Shown here: positions 54,205-62,834 of the stretch, piece after piece
Numbering within the stretch: the stretch's first letter is position 1
How the letters are laid out: every line of letters starts with the position of its first letter
Assembly: GCF_014692675.1 (NCBI RefSeq)
Contig: NZ_JABFCZ010000001.1
Location: 186,001 to 250,000, forward strand
Source: Roseibium aggregatum
GTDB lineage: Bacteria; Pseudomonadota; Alphaproteobacteria; Rhizobiales; Stappiaceae
Reading direction: 5' to 3'
Length of the DNA: 64,000 nucleotides
The notes under the pieces: model-generated
What the model was told of the DNA's origin: nothing
Seen by the model: only the letters and a program-made list of their open reading frames with translations
Database searches by the model: none
Translations under genes and position numbers: made by a program

Positions 54205-55749
54205 ATGTTCGCGAATTTATCCGTATCCAAGAAAAGTGCGGTCGCATTTTTCGTCCTGGCACTGATCGGCGCCGTCGCCGGCGGGTTCTCCTTCTACAAG
54301 TCGTCGTCGGTTGAGAATTCGGTGCAGGTGACGACGGCGATCAGCCATTCCACCAACAATGCCATGAAACTGGAACTGCTCATCCTGAACCAGGCGCTTG
54401 CCTACAAGACATTCCTGACGACTGGCGACCGCTCCCTGCTGACGCGAGCTGAAGACCTGACGGCGAAAATCGATGCGGTTTACGCTCGGATGAAGGCGGA
54501 GTTCGACGCCAAGGCCCCCGCTTCCATGCAGCAGAAACTGACCGATATCGACAGCGCCTGGAAAACGTGGCGCACGAATTTCATCGACAAGCAGATCGAT
54601 TACATGCGCGACCCGGCGACGGTCGACATGGCCCGCGCACTCGAACTGACCAGGGACCGGCAGGAGCTCCTGGACGCCATTGAGAATGCGAACAGCGCAC
54701 TGTTTTCCGAATTGGACGGCAAACGACAGGACATGCTGGCCGATCAGGATTCCCAGTTGATGCAGGTCCAGTTGTTCGCCATCGGCAGCGCGCTGCTCAT
54801 GGCCGTGTTCGCCGTCCTTATCGGCTTCCTGAACCACACTCTGGTTTCCCGGCCGCTGGCGAGGCTCAGCGAGATCGTTCACGCACTCGCCAAGGGCGAT
54901 ACCGATCAGCAGATCGACTTCGGCGACCGCAAGGACGAGATCGGCACCATGGGGTCCGCCCTCGGCATCTTCCGCATGAACCTGATCAAGAACCGGGAAC
55001 TGGAAGAAGATGCGGCGCGGCAGCGTGAAAACGCCGAACAGGCGCTGTCCGTTTCGGCCGCAGCCGAACAGGCAACGAGCAACGTCAACACCGTTGCCGG
55101 CGCAACCGAGGAGCTTTCCGCATCGATCCGGGAAATCTACGAGCAGGTCCGCTCGTCGTCCCAGCTTGCCGACGATGCTTCCGCCGAAGTCGAACGCTCC
55201 AACCAGGCGGTCGCGACCCTGCAGCAGGTGGTTGCCAAGATCGGCGACGTCACCAGCCTGATCACCGACATCGCGGAGCAGACCAACCTGCTGGCGCTGA
55301 ATGCGACGATCGAGGCCGCCCGCGCGGGCGACGCCGGCAAGGGCTTCGCCGTCGTTGCCTCCGAGGTGAAGGCGCTGGCCGAACAGACCTCGAAGGCCAC
55401 GGAAGAAATCGACCGGCAGATTTCCGAAATGCGCGGTGCGGCCGACGATTCGATCTCGGCGACCGAGAGCGTTGCCGAAATGGTCCGCTCCATTGCCGAA
55501 AAGACGGCAAGCATGGCCCAGGCCACCGAGCAGCAGAACGTCGCAACCAGCGAAATCGCAAGCAGCGTGACGGAGGCGGCGGACGGAACGCAAAGCGTGT
55601 CCAGGTCCATTTCCCAGGTCAGCTCTTCGGCAACCGAGACCGGCGGACTGAGCGGCGAAATGCGCGATGCGGTCCAGCAACTCCAGGGCCGGTCGGCAAA
55701 TCTGCGTGACGCCATGCACGACTTCCTGAAACAGGTCCGGGCCGCCTGA
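54205..55749 (+). CDS. Methyl-accepting chemotaxis protein (four-helix-bundle type)
   Basis: Chemoreceptor of 514 residues. Helix 1 about 10-30 ([21 protein letters not shown]), a periplasmic helical-bundle domain of about 160 residues, helix 2 about 190-212 ([19 protein letters not shown]), HAMP ([20 protein letters not shown]), and signalling tip [19 protein letters not shown] plus [20 protein letters not shown] 54205 follows GAGGG. The upstream gene encodes a free cache sensor; this receptor's own bundle could be the docking site for that protein. A bidirectional terminator follows. Confidence 0.92.
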   Translation: MFANLSVSKKSAVAFFVLALIGAVAGGFSFYKSSSVENSVQVTTAISHSTNNAMKLELLILNQALAYKTFLTTGDRSLLTRAEDLTAKIDAVYARMKAEFDAKAPASMQQKLTDIDSAWKTWRTNFIDKQIDYMRDPATVDMARALELTRDRQELLDAIENANSALFSELDGKRQDMLADQDSQLMQVQLFAIGSALLMAVFAVLIGFLNHTLVSRPLARLSEIVHALAKGDTDQQIDFGDRKDEIGTMGSALGIFRMNLIKNRELEEDAARQRENAEQALSVSAAAEQATSNVNTVAGATEELSASIREIYEQVRSSSQLADDASAEVERSNQAVATLQQVVAKIGDVTSLITDIAEQTNLLALNATIEAARAGDAGKGFAVVASEVKALAEQTSKATEEIDRQISEMRGAADDSISATESVAEMVRSIAEKTASMAQATEQQNVATSEIASSVTEAADGTQSVSRSISQVSSSATETGGLSGEMRDAVQQLQGRSANLRDAMHDFLKQVRAA

Positions 55750-55771
55750 TCTGACGGGAACGGCAAAATAA

Positions 55772-55804
55772 AACGCCCGCAGAATTCTGCGGGCGTTATT
55801 TTTT
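55772..55804. terminator. Bidirectional terminator
   Basis: A perfect 26-bp palindrome (55772-55797, core CGCAGAATTCTGCG) with ATTTTTTT to its right and AAAATAAA to its left. It serves both the chemoreceptor (plus) and the convergent peroxiredoxin (minus). Confidence 0.9.
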
Positions 55805-55813
55805 CGGGCAGCC

Positions 55814-56449
55814 TTATTTCGGCGCGGGTACGATCCGCAGATACGGCTTCAGGGTTTTCCAGCCGCCCGGGAATTTTTCCTTGGCTTCCTCATCGCTGAC
55901 GGCCGGGACGATGATCACGTCCTCGCCCGCCTTCCAGTTCGCAGGCGTTGCGACCTGATGCTTTGCGGTGAGCTGCAGCGAATCGATCACACGGAGAACC
56001 TCATCGAAATTCCGGCCGGTGGAGGCCGGGTACTCGATCTTCAGCTTGATCTTTTTGTCCGGACCGATGACGAACAGGGACCGGACGGTCAGCGTGTCGT
56101 TGGCATTCGGATGGATCATGCCGTAGGCGGTGGCCACTTTCCGGTCGGGATCGGCAATCAACGGAAAGTTCAGCGCGACGCCCTGGGTGTCCTTGATGTC
56201 GCCGATCCAGGCCCGGTGATCCTCGATCGGGTCCACGGACACGCCGAAGACCTTCACACCGCGCGCCGCGAACTCGTCCTTCAGTTTGGCGGTCATGCCG
56301 AGCTCGGTCGTGCAGACCGGGGTAAAATCCTTCGGATGGGAAAACAGAACGGCCCAGGATCCGTCGATCACGTCATGAAAACGGATCGGACCATCGGTGG
56401 TCTCGACTTCAAAATCCGGCGCTTCGTCGCCAATCAGCAATGCTGGCAT
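55814..56449 (-). CDS. 1-Cys peroxiredoxin (Prx6 type)
   Basis: Thiol peroxidase of 211 residues. The peroxidatic Cys46 lies in FSHPKDFTPVCTTELG; no other Cys is present in the chain, so it is a true 1-Cys enzyme needing an external reductant. The Prx6 C-terminal extension is present (VIIVPAVSDEEAKEKFPGGW and KPYLRIVPAPK). ATG at 56449 lies 6 nt after GGAGGAA; upstream codons in frame lack support. It is monocistronic. Confidence 0.94.
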   Translation of the reverse strand: MPALLIGDEAPDFEVETTDGPIRFHDVIDGSWAVLFSHPKDFTPVCTTELGMTAKLKDEFAARGVKVFGVSVDPIEDHRAWIGDIKDTQGVALNFPLIADPDRKVATAYGMIHPNANDTLTVRSLFVIGPDKKIKLKIEYPASTGRNFDEVLRVIDSLQLTAKHQVATPANWKAGEDVIIVPAVSDEEAKEKFPGGWKTLKPYLRIVPAPK

Positions 56450-56645
56450 AATCACTTCCTCCGTTCGGATACACACCACCCCGGGGATGGGGAGTTCAGC
56501 CCATTCCTAACACATGCGGCCCCTGTTGAAAGTGCTTATTCGCCGACCGGAAGCACCCGCAGTTGACAGAGACACACCACTTGCGCGAGCTTGCCGGGCA
56601 ACTGCCGAAGCGGCAGCAACGACTTGGAAATTCAGGGAGCTTCCG

Positions 56646-57104
56646 ATGACGACATGGTCGGTATATCTGTCCGGAGAAATCCACACGGACTGGCGCGAAC
56701 GGATCATCGAAGGCGCGGAAAAGCTCGGCTTGCCGGTCACGTTTTCCGCGCCGGTCACGGATCATGACGCCAGCGACGATTGCGGTGCCTTCATCCTCGG
56801 CCATGAGGACAACAAGTTCTGGTACGACAACAAGGGCGCCAAGGTGAATGCGATCCGGACCCGGACGCTGATCGAGAAGGCGGATATCGTCGTTGTCCGG
56901 TTCGGCGACAAGTACAAGCAGTGGAACGCGGCCTTCGACGCGGGCTATGCGGCCGCGCTCGGCAAGTCCCTGATCGTGATGCACGACCCGTCCCTGACGC
57001 ACCCGCTCAAGGAAGTCGACGGGGCAGCGCTTGCGGTGACCGAAACATCGGAACAGGTGGTCAGCGTGCTGCGTTATGTCATCCGGGGCGAACTGGACCG
57101 CTGA
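56646..57104 (+). CDS. YtoQ family protein
   Basis: Cytoplasmic protein of 152 residues. MTTWSVYLSGEIHTDWRERI, DCGAFILGHEDNKFWYDNKGAKVN and RTRTLIEKADIVVVRFGDKYKQWNAAFDAGYA match the YtoQ family (nucleoside 2-deoxyribosyltransferase-like fold). The reaction is unknown; the fold suggests nucleotide or sugar handling. ATG 56646 follows GGGAG. A GC-rich hairpin at 57120-57143 lies after the stop, but without a T-run. Confidence 0.85.
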   Translation: MTTWSVYLSGEIHTDWRERIIEGAEKLGLPVTFSAPVTDHDASDDCGAFILGHEDNKFWYDNKGAKVNAIRTRTLIEKADIVVVRFGDKYKQWNAAFDAGYAAALGKSLIVMHDPSLTHPLKEVDGAALAVTETSEQVVSVLRYVIRGELDR

Positions 57105-57389
57105 CAACACCAACGATCACCGCCCCTTGTATTTTCGGGGCGGGATCCCATCTAGTTTCACAAGGGTCAGCGCCGAGAAGCCTTTTCTCCGATATGCGCT
57201 GTCATTCTTGCCTGACGATTCATTAACTATCCTTACGGTAGTCTGCAGATCAGGTAAGCAATTGTTCAGGACGTTCATCTTGACGGACGTCCCATACCTT
57301 CAAACAAAACTGTCATGAAGACGTTGTGTTAGCGGGGTAAGACGCCTCGATTACGACGACGCAGAAATGAATTTGGAAAGTAAATAGTC

Positions 57390-57590
57390 ATGTTGCACGG
57401 CAACGTAAAATGGTTCGACATCGGCCGAGGTATCGGCTCCATCGAACCCCAGGACGGGGAAGACATCTTCGTCGACATTTCGGCATTGCGCCGGTCCGGC
57501 ATCGATACGCTCGAAGAAGGCCAGCTTGTGGTTTTCGATCTCGAGTGGCGCCGCGGCCAGGCGATGGCCGAGGATCTGAAGATCCTTTAA
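57390..57590 (+). CDS. Degenerate cold-shock-domain protein
   Basis: CspA-like protein of 66 residues. HGNVKWFDIGRG and IFVDISALRRSGIDTLEEGQ give the cold-shock fold. RNP1, normally KGFGFI, is RGIGSI (two Phe lost) and RNP2 is IFVDIS (His to Asp). The net charge is acidic. A 285-bp gap precedes the gene; its ATG follows AATAGTC without a strong ribosome binding site. A terminator follows. It may have lost nucleic-acid stacking ability or bind another ligand. Confidence 0.85.
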   Translation: MLHGNVKWFDIGRGIGSIEPQDGEDIFVDISALRRSGIDTLEEGQLVVFDLEWRRGQAMAEDLKIL

Positions 57591-57612
57591 GCAGGTCGAA
57601 AAGACCGGATGG

Positions 57613-57636
57613 AAGGGCGGTTTTCCGCCCTTTTTT
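57613..57636 (+). terminator. Terminator after cold-shock gene
   Basis: AAGGGCGG-TTTT-CCGCCCTT stem-loop ending in six T (GGGCGG/CCGCCC core, 57615-57630). It is 22 bp downstream of the stop codon. Confidence 0.9.
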
Positions 57637-57738
57637 ATTTTCACAAAAAGCCTCCCTTTCGTTCTATGTAAAATCCAATAGAGTGTGGCGAACGGTCGGC
57701 AATGGTGCCGCCGAAGCAGTGTGGGATCGCAAACACGC

Positions 57739-59346
57739 ATGACCGAACCAACATGCAGGGCACTCTTGATCCACCCGCGCTTCATGGCGGGTTCCTTCTG
57801 GAATTACGGCAAGACCTGTGAACTGGTCGGTGCGAAATATCCCGCGCCGCCGCTCGGCCTGATCACCGTCGCGGCCATGCTCCCGGATACCTGGGAGATC
57901 CGGCTCATCGACCGCAATACCGCGGAACTGGAAGACGCTGATCTGGACTGGGCGGATATCGTCCTGACCGGCGGCATGCTGCCTCAACAGGCGGACACGC
58001 TTCAGATCGTCCGCGCCTGCCGGGCCAAGGGCATTCCCGTGGCCGTCGGCGGCCCGGACCCGACGACAAGCCCGGAACTCTACGAAGAGGCCGATTTCCG
58101 CATCATCGGCGAGGCCGAAGGCGTGATCGGCGAATTCCTGAGCGCCTGGGACAACGGCACCCGTTCGGGCACCTTCACGGCGGAGAAGTTCAAGGCGGAT
58201 GTCACGGCCACGCCGGCACCGCGGTTCGACCTGCTGAACTTCGAAAACTACGTTCAAGTCAGTGTCCAGTTTTCCCGGGGCTGCCCGTTCACCTGCGAAT
58301 TCTGCGACATCATCGAGCTTTACGGCCGCAAGCCGCGCACCAAGAACGCCGACCAGATGCTGGCCGAACTGGACCGGCTCTACGACCTCGGCTACCGGGG
58401 CCATGTCGACTTCGTCGACGACAACCTGATCGGCAACAAGAAGGCGGTGAAGGCGTTCCTGCCCCACCTGATCAAGTGGCAGAAGGAGCGGAACTATCCG
58501 TTCGAGTTCTCCACCGAGGCATCGCTCAATCTTGCCGACGATGCGGAACTTCTGCGCCTGATGCAGGAGGCGAGCTTCTTCTCCGTCTTCATCGGCATCG
58601 AGAGCCCGGACCCGGACGTGCTGGTCGCAACGCGCAAGAAGCAGAACACAAGGCGGGATATCGCCAAGAGCGTTCACCGGATCTATGACGCCGGTATCTG
58701 GGTTCTGGCCGGCTTTATCGTCGGCTTTGACGAGGAAAGCGACAAGGTTGCCGACGAGATTGCAGGGCTGATCGAGGAAGCCGCCATTCCCGTTGCCATG
58801 ACGGGACTGCTTTACGCGCTTCCGAGTACGCAGCTGACCCGGAGGCTTGCAAAGGAAGGCCGGCTGCATGCCGACTTCGGCATGGACGATCCGGACACGG
58901 CCCACGGCGACCAGTGCACGGCCGGTCTGAATTTCCAGACCAAGCGTCCACGGCAGGAGATCCTGCGCGATTTCCGCGAGATCATCGCCCGGGTCTATGC
59001 ACCGGACGCCTATTTCGGCCGGGTGCGCAAGGTCGCCGGCATGCTCAAGCTCGACGGCGCCAACGGCACGGTCGTCAGCGCCGGCTTCTTCCACGACCTG
59101 AAACTCTTCGGCCGCCTGATCTGGTCGATGACCTTCACCAACAAGACCTACCGCTGGCCGTTCTGGCGCACCCTGATCGGCACCGCGCTGACCAATTTCC
59201 GGGCGATCAAGCCGGTCCTGGAAATGATGGCGCTCTATGTCCATCTCGGACCGTTCTCGCTGTTCGTCATCGAGCAGATCGACCGCCAGATCGAGGACAT
59301 CGAGACCGGGTCCTGGACGGCACCTGAATTGGTGGCTGCCGAATAG
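57739..59346 (+). CDS. B12-binding-domain radical SAM protein (HpnP-like, DUF4070)
   Basis: Radical SAM enzyme of 535 residues. An N-terminal cobalamin-binding-like region (ALLIHPRFMAGSFWNYGK, GAKYPAPPLGLITVAAMLPD) precedes the cluster motif SRGCPFTCEFCDIIELYGRKPR (Cys-x3-Cys-x2-Cys). The middle blocks (GHVDFVDDNLIGNKKAVK, FEFSTEASLNLADD, GIESPDPDVL) and the C-terminal DUF4070 region resemble hopanoid 2-methylase HpnP and its paralogs. No hopanoid genes are in the window, so the substrate is open. An in-frame GTG at 57685 is an alternative start. ATG 57739 is preferred. Confidence 0.87.
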   Translation: MTEPTCRALLIHPRFMAGSFWNYGKTCELVGAKYPAPPLGLITVAAMLPDTWEIRLIDRNTAELEDADLDWADIVLTGGMLPQQADTLQIVRACRAKGIPVAVGGPDPTTSPELYEEADFRIIGEAEGVIGEFLSAWDNGTRSGTFTAEKFKADVTATPAPRFDLLNFENYVQVSVQFSRGCPFTCEFCDIIELYGRKPRTKNADQMLAELDRLYDLGYRGHVDFVDDNLIGNKKAVKAFLPHLIKWQKERNYPFEFSTEASLNLADDAELLRLMQEASFFSVFIGIESPDPDVLVATRKKQNTRRDIAKSVHRIYDAGIWVLAGFIVGFDEESDKVADEIAGLIEEAAIPVAMTGLLYALPSTQLTRRLAKEGRLHADFGMDDPDTAHGDQCTAGLNFQTKRPRQEILRDFREIIARVYAPDAYFGRVRKVAGMLKLDGANGTVVSAGFFHDLKLFGRLIWSMTFTNKTYRWPFWRTLIGTALTNFRAIKPVLEMMALYVHLGPFSLFVIEQIDRQIEDIETGSWTAPELVAAE

Positions 59347-59448
59347 ATCTGCGTCAGGGCCTCATTTCTTCCGGTTTCCTCTACGTCCGATTCTGTTAAT
59401 CTTCGCAGGCTTCGGCACGGGATTTGCCGACGGAACGGAGGATTGCGG

Positions 59449-60261
59449 ATGGACTTGAAACGCGTTCTTGCAGCGGGCCTGACGGCCGCCATTCTCAGCA
59501 CCACGCCCGCCCTGGCCGCGGGATGCGGCAACGGTGCCCCGGGCTTTCCCGGATGGCTTGCCCAGTTCAAGGCGGAGGCGCCTCGATACGGCCTGAAGCC
59601 GCGGGTCGTGGAAAGCGCACTGAGCGGCGTTTCCTACGACAGCAAGGTGATCCGGCTGGACCGGTCCCAGCATTCCTTCAAGCTGTCCTTCGAGCAGTTC
59701 TATGCCAAGCGCGTGAACAACGCGATGATCAAGCGCGGCCAGCAGTTGCGCCAAAGCTACGCCGGCGTTTTCCGGCGGATCGAACAGCGCTACGGCGTCC
59801 CGGCGCCGATCCTTCTGTCGATCTGGGGTCTCGAGACGAACTACGGCGGCTTCAGCGGAAACATGCCGGTCCTGCGCTCGCTGGCAACACTTGCCTATGA
59901 CTGCCGCCGGTCGCGGTTCTTCACCGAAGAACTCGTTGCCGCACTCATGATCGTTCAGCGCGGCGACATGCGCCCGAGCGAAATGCGCGGCGCCTGGGCG
60001 GGCGAAATCGGCCAGACCCAGTTCCTTGCCACCAACTATGTGAAATATGCCGTCGATTTCGACCGGGACGGCCGCCGCGACCTGATCCGCTCCTCCGCCG
60101 ACGCCCTCGCCTCGACCGCGAATTATCTGAAAGCCCACGGCTGGCGGGCAGGCCAGGGATGGGGACCGGGAACGGCCAACCACAATGTCCTGAAACAATG
60201 GAACAAGGCGACGGTCTACCAGAAGACCATTGCCGTGATGGCGTCGAAGATCGCCCAATAG
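59449..60261 (+). CDS. MltB-type lytic murein transglycosylase
   Basis: Exported enzyme of 270 residues that cleaves peptidoglycan glycan strands. Signal peptide VLAAGLTAAILSTTPALA; then FPGWLAQFKAEAPRYG, LLSIWGLETNYGGFSGN (catalytic Glu), SRFFTEELVAALMI, GAWAGEIGQTQFLATNYVKYAVDFD and NYLKAHGWRAGQGWG. ATG 59449 lies 6 nt after GGAGGAT. It lacks the C-terminal peptidoglycan-binding domain found in longer MltB proteins. Confidence 0.92.
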   Translation: MDLKRVLAAGLTAAILSTTPALAAGCGNGAPGFPGWLAQFKAEAPRYGLKPRVVESALSGVSYDSKVIRLDRSQHSFKLSFEQFYAKRVNNAMIKRGQQLRQSYAGVFRRIEQRYGVPAPILLSIWGLETNYGGFSGNMPVLRSLATLAYDCRRSRFFTEELVAALMIVQRGDMRPSEMRGAWAGEIGQTQFLATNYVKYAVDFDRDGRRDLIRSSADALASTANYLKAHGWRAGQGWGPGTANHNVLKQWNKATVYQKTIAVMASKIAQ

Positions 60262-60277
60262 GATCGGGGTCATACCC

Positions 60278-60934
60278 ATGGCCATCCTGGATGGACCGCG
60301 CCTTTCGCCTGCCGCAGGCGGAAAAGCTGCCCGGCTTGTCGTCTTCCTGCACGGCTATGGCGCCGACGGGGCCGACCTGATCGACATTGGCCGCGCCTGG
60401 TCGGAAGCCCTGCCGGACGCGGCTTTCGTTGCCCCGGATGCGCCCGAACCGCTGCCTTTCGAAGCCCTCGGCGGACGGCAGTGGTTTGCCCTTGTCGAGC
60501 GGGACATGCGCGAATACCGACTGGGCGTCGAAGCGGCCCGTCCCGTACTGGAGGCCTTCCTGGACGCAGAACTCGATCGCTGGCAGGTCAGCGCCTCAGC
60601 CCTCGCACTCGTCGGCTTCAGCCAGGGCGCCATGATGGCGCTGCACACAGGTCTGCGCCGGAAAATTCCTCCGGCGGCCATTCTCGCCTACTCCGGCCTG
60701 CTTGCCGGTCCGAACCGGCTGGACGACATCCAGACGAAAAGTCCGGTCCTCATCGTCCACGGCAGCGAAGACGATGTGGTGCCATCCTACCACCTGCCGG
60801 CGTCGCGGGACGCACTTGCCCACCGCGGCGTCAATGTCGAAAGCCATTTGCTGGATGCGCTCGGTCATTCCATCGACGAACGCGGCCTGGTTCTCGGCGG
60901 CCGGCTCCTGAAAGCGGCATTTTCAGCCAGTTGA
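60278..60934 (+). CDS. Phospholipase/carboxylesterase, alpha/beta hydrolase
   Basis: Esterase of 218 residues in the acyl-protein thioesterase/YpfH group. Oxyanion HGYGADGADL, nucleophile GFSQGAMMAL (Ser), Asp in HGSEDDVVP and His in ALGHSIDE. ATG follows GATCGGGGTC. It lies 16 bp after the transglycosylase, likely same transcript. Natural substrate unknown. Confidence 0.9.
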   Translation: MAILDGPRLSPAAGGKAARLVVFLHGYGADGADLIDIGRAWSEALPDAAFVAPDAPEPLPFEALGGRQWFALVERDMREYRLGVEAARPVLEAFLDAELDRWQVSASALALVGFSQGAMMALHTGLRRKIPPAAILAYSGLLAGPNRLDDIQTKSPVLIVHGSEDDVVPSYHLPASRDALAHRGVNVESHLLDALGHSIDERGLVLGGRLLKAAFSAS

Positions 60935-60959
60935 ACAGCCGGAACCGGCCGCCTGCAGC

Positions 60960-61445
60960 CTACCAATAAGCGATGATCCGCCCGGCGATCAGAACACCAA
61001 GCCAGAGCAACATCGACAGGAAACCGGCCCAGGCCACGCGGCGCCCTTCCGTCGCGGTCCCCTCTTGTGCGGCTTTCCACGCGGCTGAGCGATGCAAGAG
61101 CGCCAGATTGACGAGCGCCAGCACAATCAGCCCCATCTTGATCTGAAAGACCGGATTTTGCGCGTAGCGCGAAGCGCGCGTGAGAAAGAGCAGAACCCCC
61201 GTTGCCAGCGCCAGGCCAAGTCCCGTACCGGCAACCGGTACGACGATCCTGGAAAGGCCCGGCACAGGCACGGTTTTCCACGCGCCCATGAGGCGCAGGT
61301 CAAGACAGGACACGGCCCCGAAAAGAAGCGCGATACCGAGGATGTGAAGGGTATTGACGATCGGGAACAGCCACGGGGACTTGCGCATGGCTTCCGCCAG
61401 CATCCCGGTTTCCAGATCCTTCAAAAGCAGGAGAAGATCTTCCAT
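60960..61445 (-). CDS. DUF6644-like membrane protein
   Basis: Four-helix membrane protein of 161 residues: LFPIVNTLHILGIALLFGAVSCLDLRLMG, VAGTGLGLALATGVLLFLTRA, FQIKMGLIVLALVNLAL and WAGFLSMLLWLGVLIAG. Conserved His in NTLHILG and LLHRSA could bind haem or metal. It is 22 bp after the DUF6152 gene on the same strand, a pairing seen in other genomes. Function unknown. Confidence 0.78.
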   Translation of the reverse strand: MEDLLLLLKDLETGMLAEAMRKSPWLFPIVNTLHILGIALLFGAVSCLDLRLMGAWKTVPVPGLSRIVVPVAGTGLGLALATGVLLFLTRASRYAQNPVFQIKMGLIVLALVNLALLHRSAAWKAAQEGTATEGRRVAWAGFLSMLLWLGVLIAGRIIAYW

Positions 61446-61467
61446 GACAAAGCCTATGGTCCTGACC

Positions 61468-61845
61468 CTAACGATCGCCGATGTCCTGGAAGATCTCGTA
61501 GGTCTTGCCGCGATAGATGATCCGGATCGACATCAGTTCGAAATCATCCGGATTGACGCTCGGATGGCCGTAAATAACGATCGGATCCCCCCGCCGGAAC
61601 AGGTCTTCGCTCAGACCAACCCGGTTACTGTGTCTCACCGATCCCAGATACACGTCCCATTCATGTCCGCCGGCCTTCACGGTCAGGATGCCGTGAGGGT
61701 TCTCGATGAAGACGTCGACGATTTTTCCACGCAGAACCATTTGCTCTTCATGGAAATTGGCGAAGTAGTGATGCGCTTCGATCTGCCCGTATTGGGATAG
61801 ATAGAAGAAGGTCGAAAGAATGGTTGCAGCAGCAAGACGCCTCAT
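61468..61845 (-). CDS. DUF6152-like secreted protein
   Basis: Exported protein of 125 residues: signal segment (LAAATILSTFFYLSQYGQIEA), then HHYFANFHEEQMVLRGKIVDVF, NPHGILTV and DPIVIYGHPSVNPDD. The HHYFANFH cluster is conserved in DUF6152 and could bind metal. Located 22 bp before the DUF6644-like gene, so a secreted-plus-membrane pair. Function unknown. Confidence 0.8.
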   Translation of the reverse strand: MRRLAAATILSTFFYLSQYGQIEAHHYFANFHEEQMVLRGKIVDVFIENPHGILTVKAGGHEWDVYLGSVRHSNRVGLSEDLFRRGDPIVIYGHPSVNPDDFELMSIRIIYRGKTYEIFQDIGDR

Positions 61846-62129
61846 AGTTGCGGGCTCCCCATCCCGTAACTTAAGCGGCCGTCTTTAGAGTTTGTGTTTT
61901 CAGGTTTTTACCTTGCCGCCTAAAGATTTATTCCCCGCATCGACTTCAAAGGTCAATACGCATTTTCCCGTTCGCACCGCCCGACACCCGCTTCACGCTG
62001 ATCGACGCGTCGCATATTGCGAACGGGGAAGGGCAAGAATTTACGTTCTGTTAACCCGGCCGGTCCCATTGTTGACGTCTGTAGCGCAGGCAGAATGCCG
62101 TGCGTTTTCCTTGCGGCCAGGATCAAGCC

Positions 62130-62726
62130 ATGCAGCTTTCCATCGAAACGACGACGCAAAGCACGAGCATCCTGAGTGCCTCCTTTTCCTCCGGCGGCAG
62201 CTCGAAGTCGCCTCTGGACCAGTCAAAAAAAGAGTCTGACACGGCGCCTGCCGTCAGCCTCCTGGAATCCGCCTCCAAGAAGGCGGAGCAGGACGCGGTC
62301 GTGATCGCCGCCCTTCAGCATGCGGTCGAAAAGGGCAAGGGCGAAAACGACGAAGATGCCAAGAAAACCGCGCTCGCGACGGCCGACGACTACAGGAAGA
62401 CGGCCGGAAAGATCAAAACCGCCCTCGGTCAGGGCGACGACAGCGGGTCATCGGCCAGTTCCTCGTCCATCGCCTACGAAAGCGCGACCATCAAGACGAC
62501 GACCATTGAAGCGGAAATCGACGGCAACACGCTTTCGGCGCAATTCGTCTCCTTCGAGCGCCAGTCCTACGACAGCGCCACCGGCCTCTCGGTCCGCTCG
62601 GCAAGCGCCTCCAACATCGAGGCAGACTTCGGCAACGTTACCGCCAGCTACCAGAATGCCTCGGTCAGCTCGCTCTATGCCGGCACCGGAGACCAGATCG
62701 GCAACCTGATCCAGGACCTCGCCTGA
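62130..62726 (+). CDS. Hypothetical Ser/Thr-rich protein
   Basis: 198 residues, no signal peptide or membrane helix. Three zones: a Ser/Thr-rich N-terminus (TTTQSTSILSASFSSGGSSK), a charged Lys/Glu/Asp middle (about 45-105) that could form a coiled coil, and a C-terminal beta-like zone rich in Ser, Ala and Asn (NIEADFGNVTASYQNASVSS). ATG 62130 follows AGGA. No family recognised. The composition resembles secreted or flagellum-associated proteins of this group, but that is only an impression. Confidence 0.7.
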   Translation: MQLSIETTTQSTSILSASFSSGGSSKSPLDQSKKESDTAPAVSLLESASKKAEQDAVVIAALQHAVEKGKGENDEDAKKTALATADDYRKTAGKIKTALGQGDDSGSSASSSSIAYESATIKTTTIEAEIDGNTLSAQFVSFERQSYDSATGLSVRSASASNIEADFGNVTASYQNASVSSLYAGTGDQIGNLIQDLA

Positions 62727-62834
62727 GGCTTTCGGCCACCCCTACGCATTCCTACCCCTTGAGCCCCCCATCCGGCTCCTGTACATCCGATGCGGATTTC
62801 CGTTTGATGTTGATGAGCTAGGGGACGTGTTTCC

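Noticed and set aside
57120..57143. Terminator after the YtoQ gene
   Set aside because: CCGCCCC/GGGGCGG hairpin exists but there is no T-run after it, so it was kept only as a note.
57664..59244. Minus-strand open frame of about 526 codons
   Set aside because: Antisense to the radical SAM gene; no recognisable protein features.
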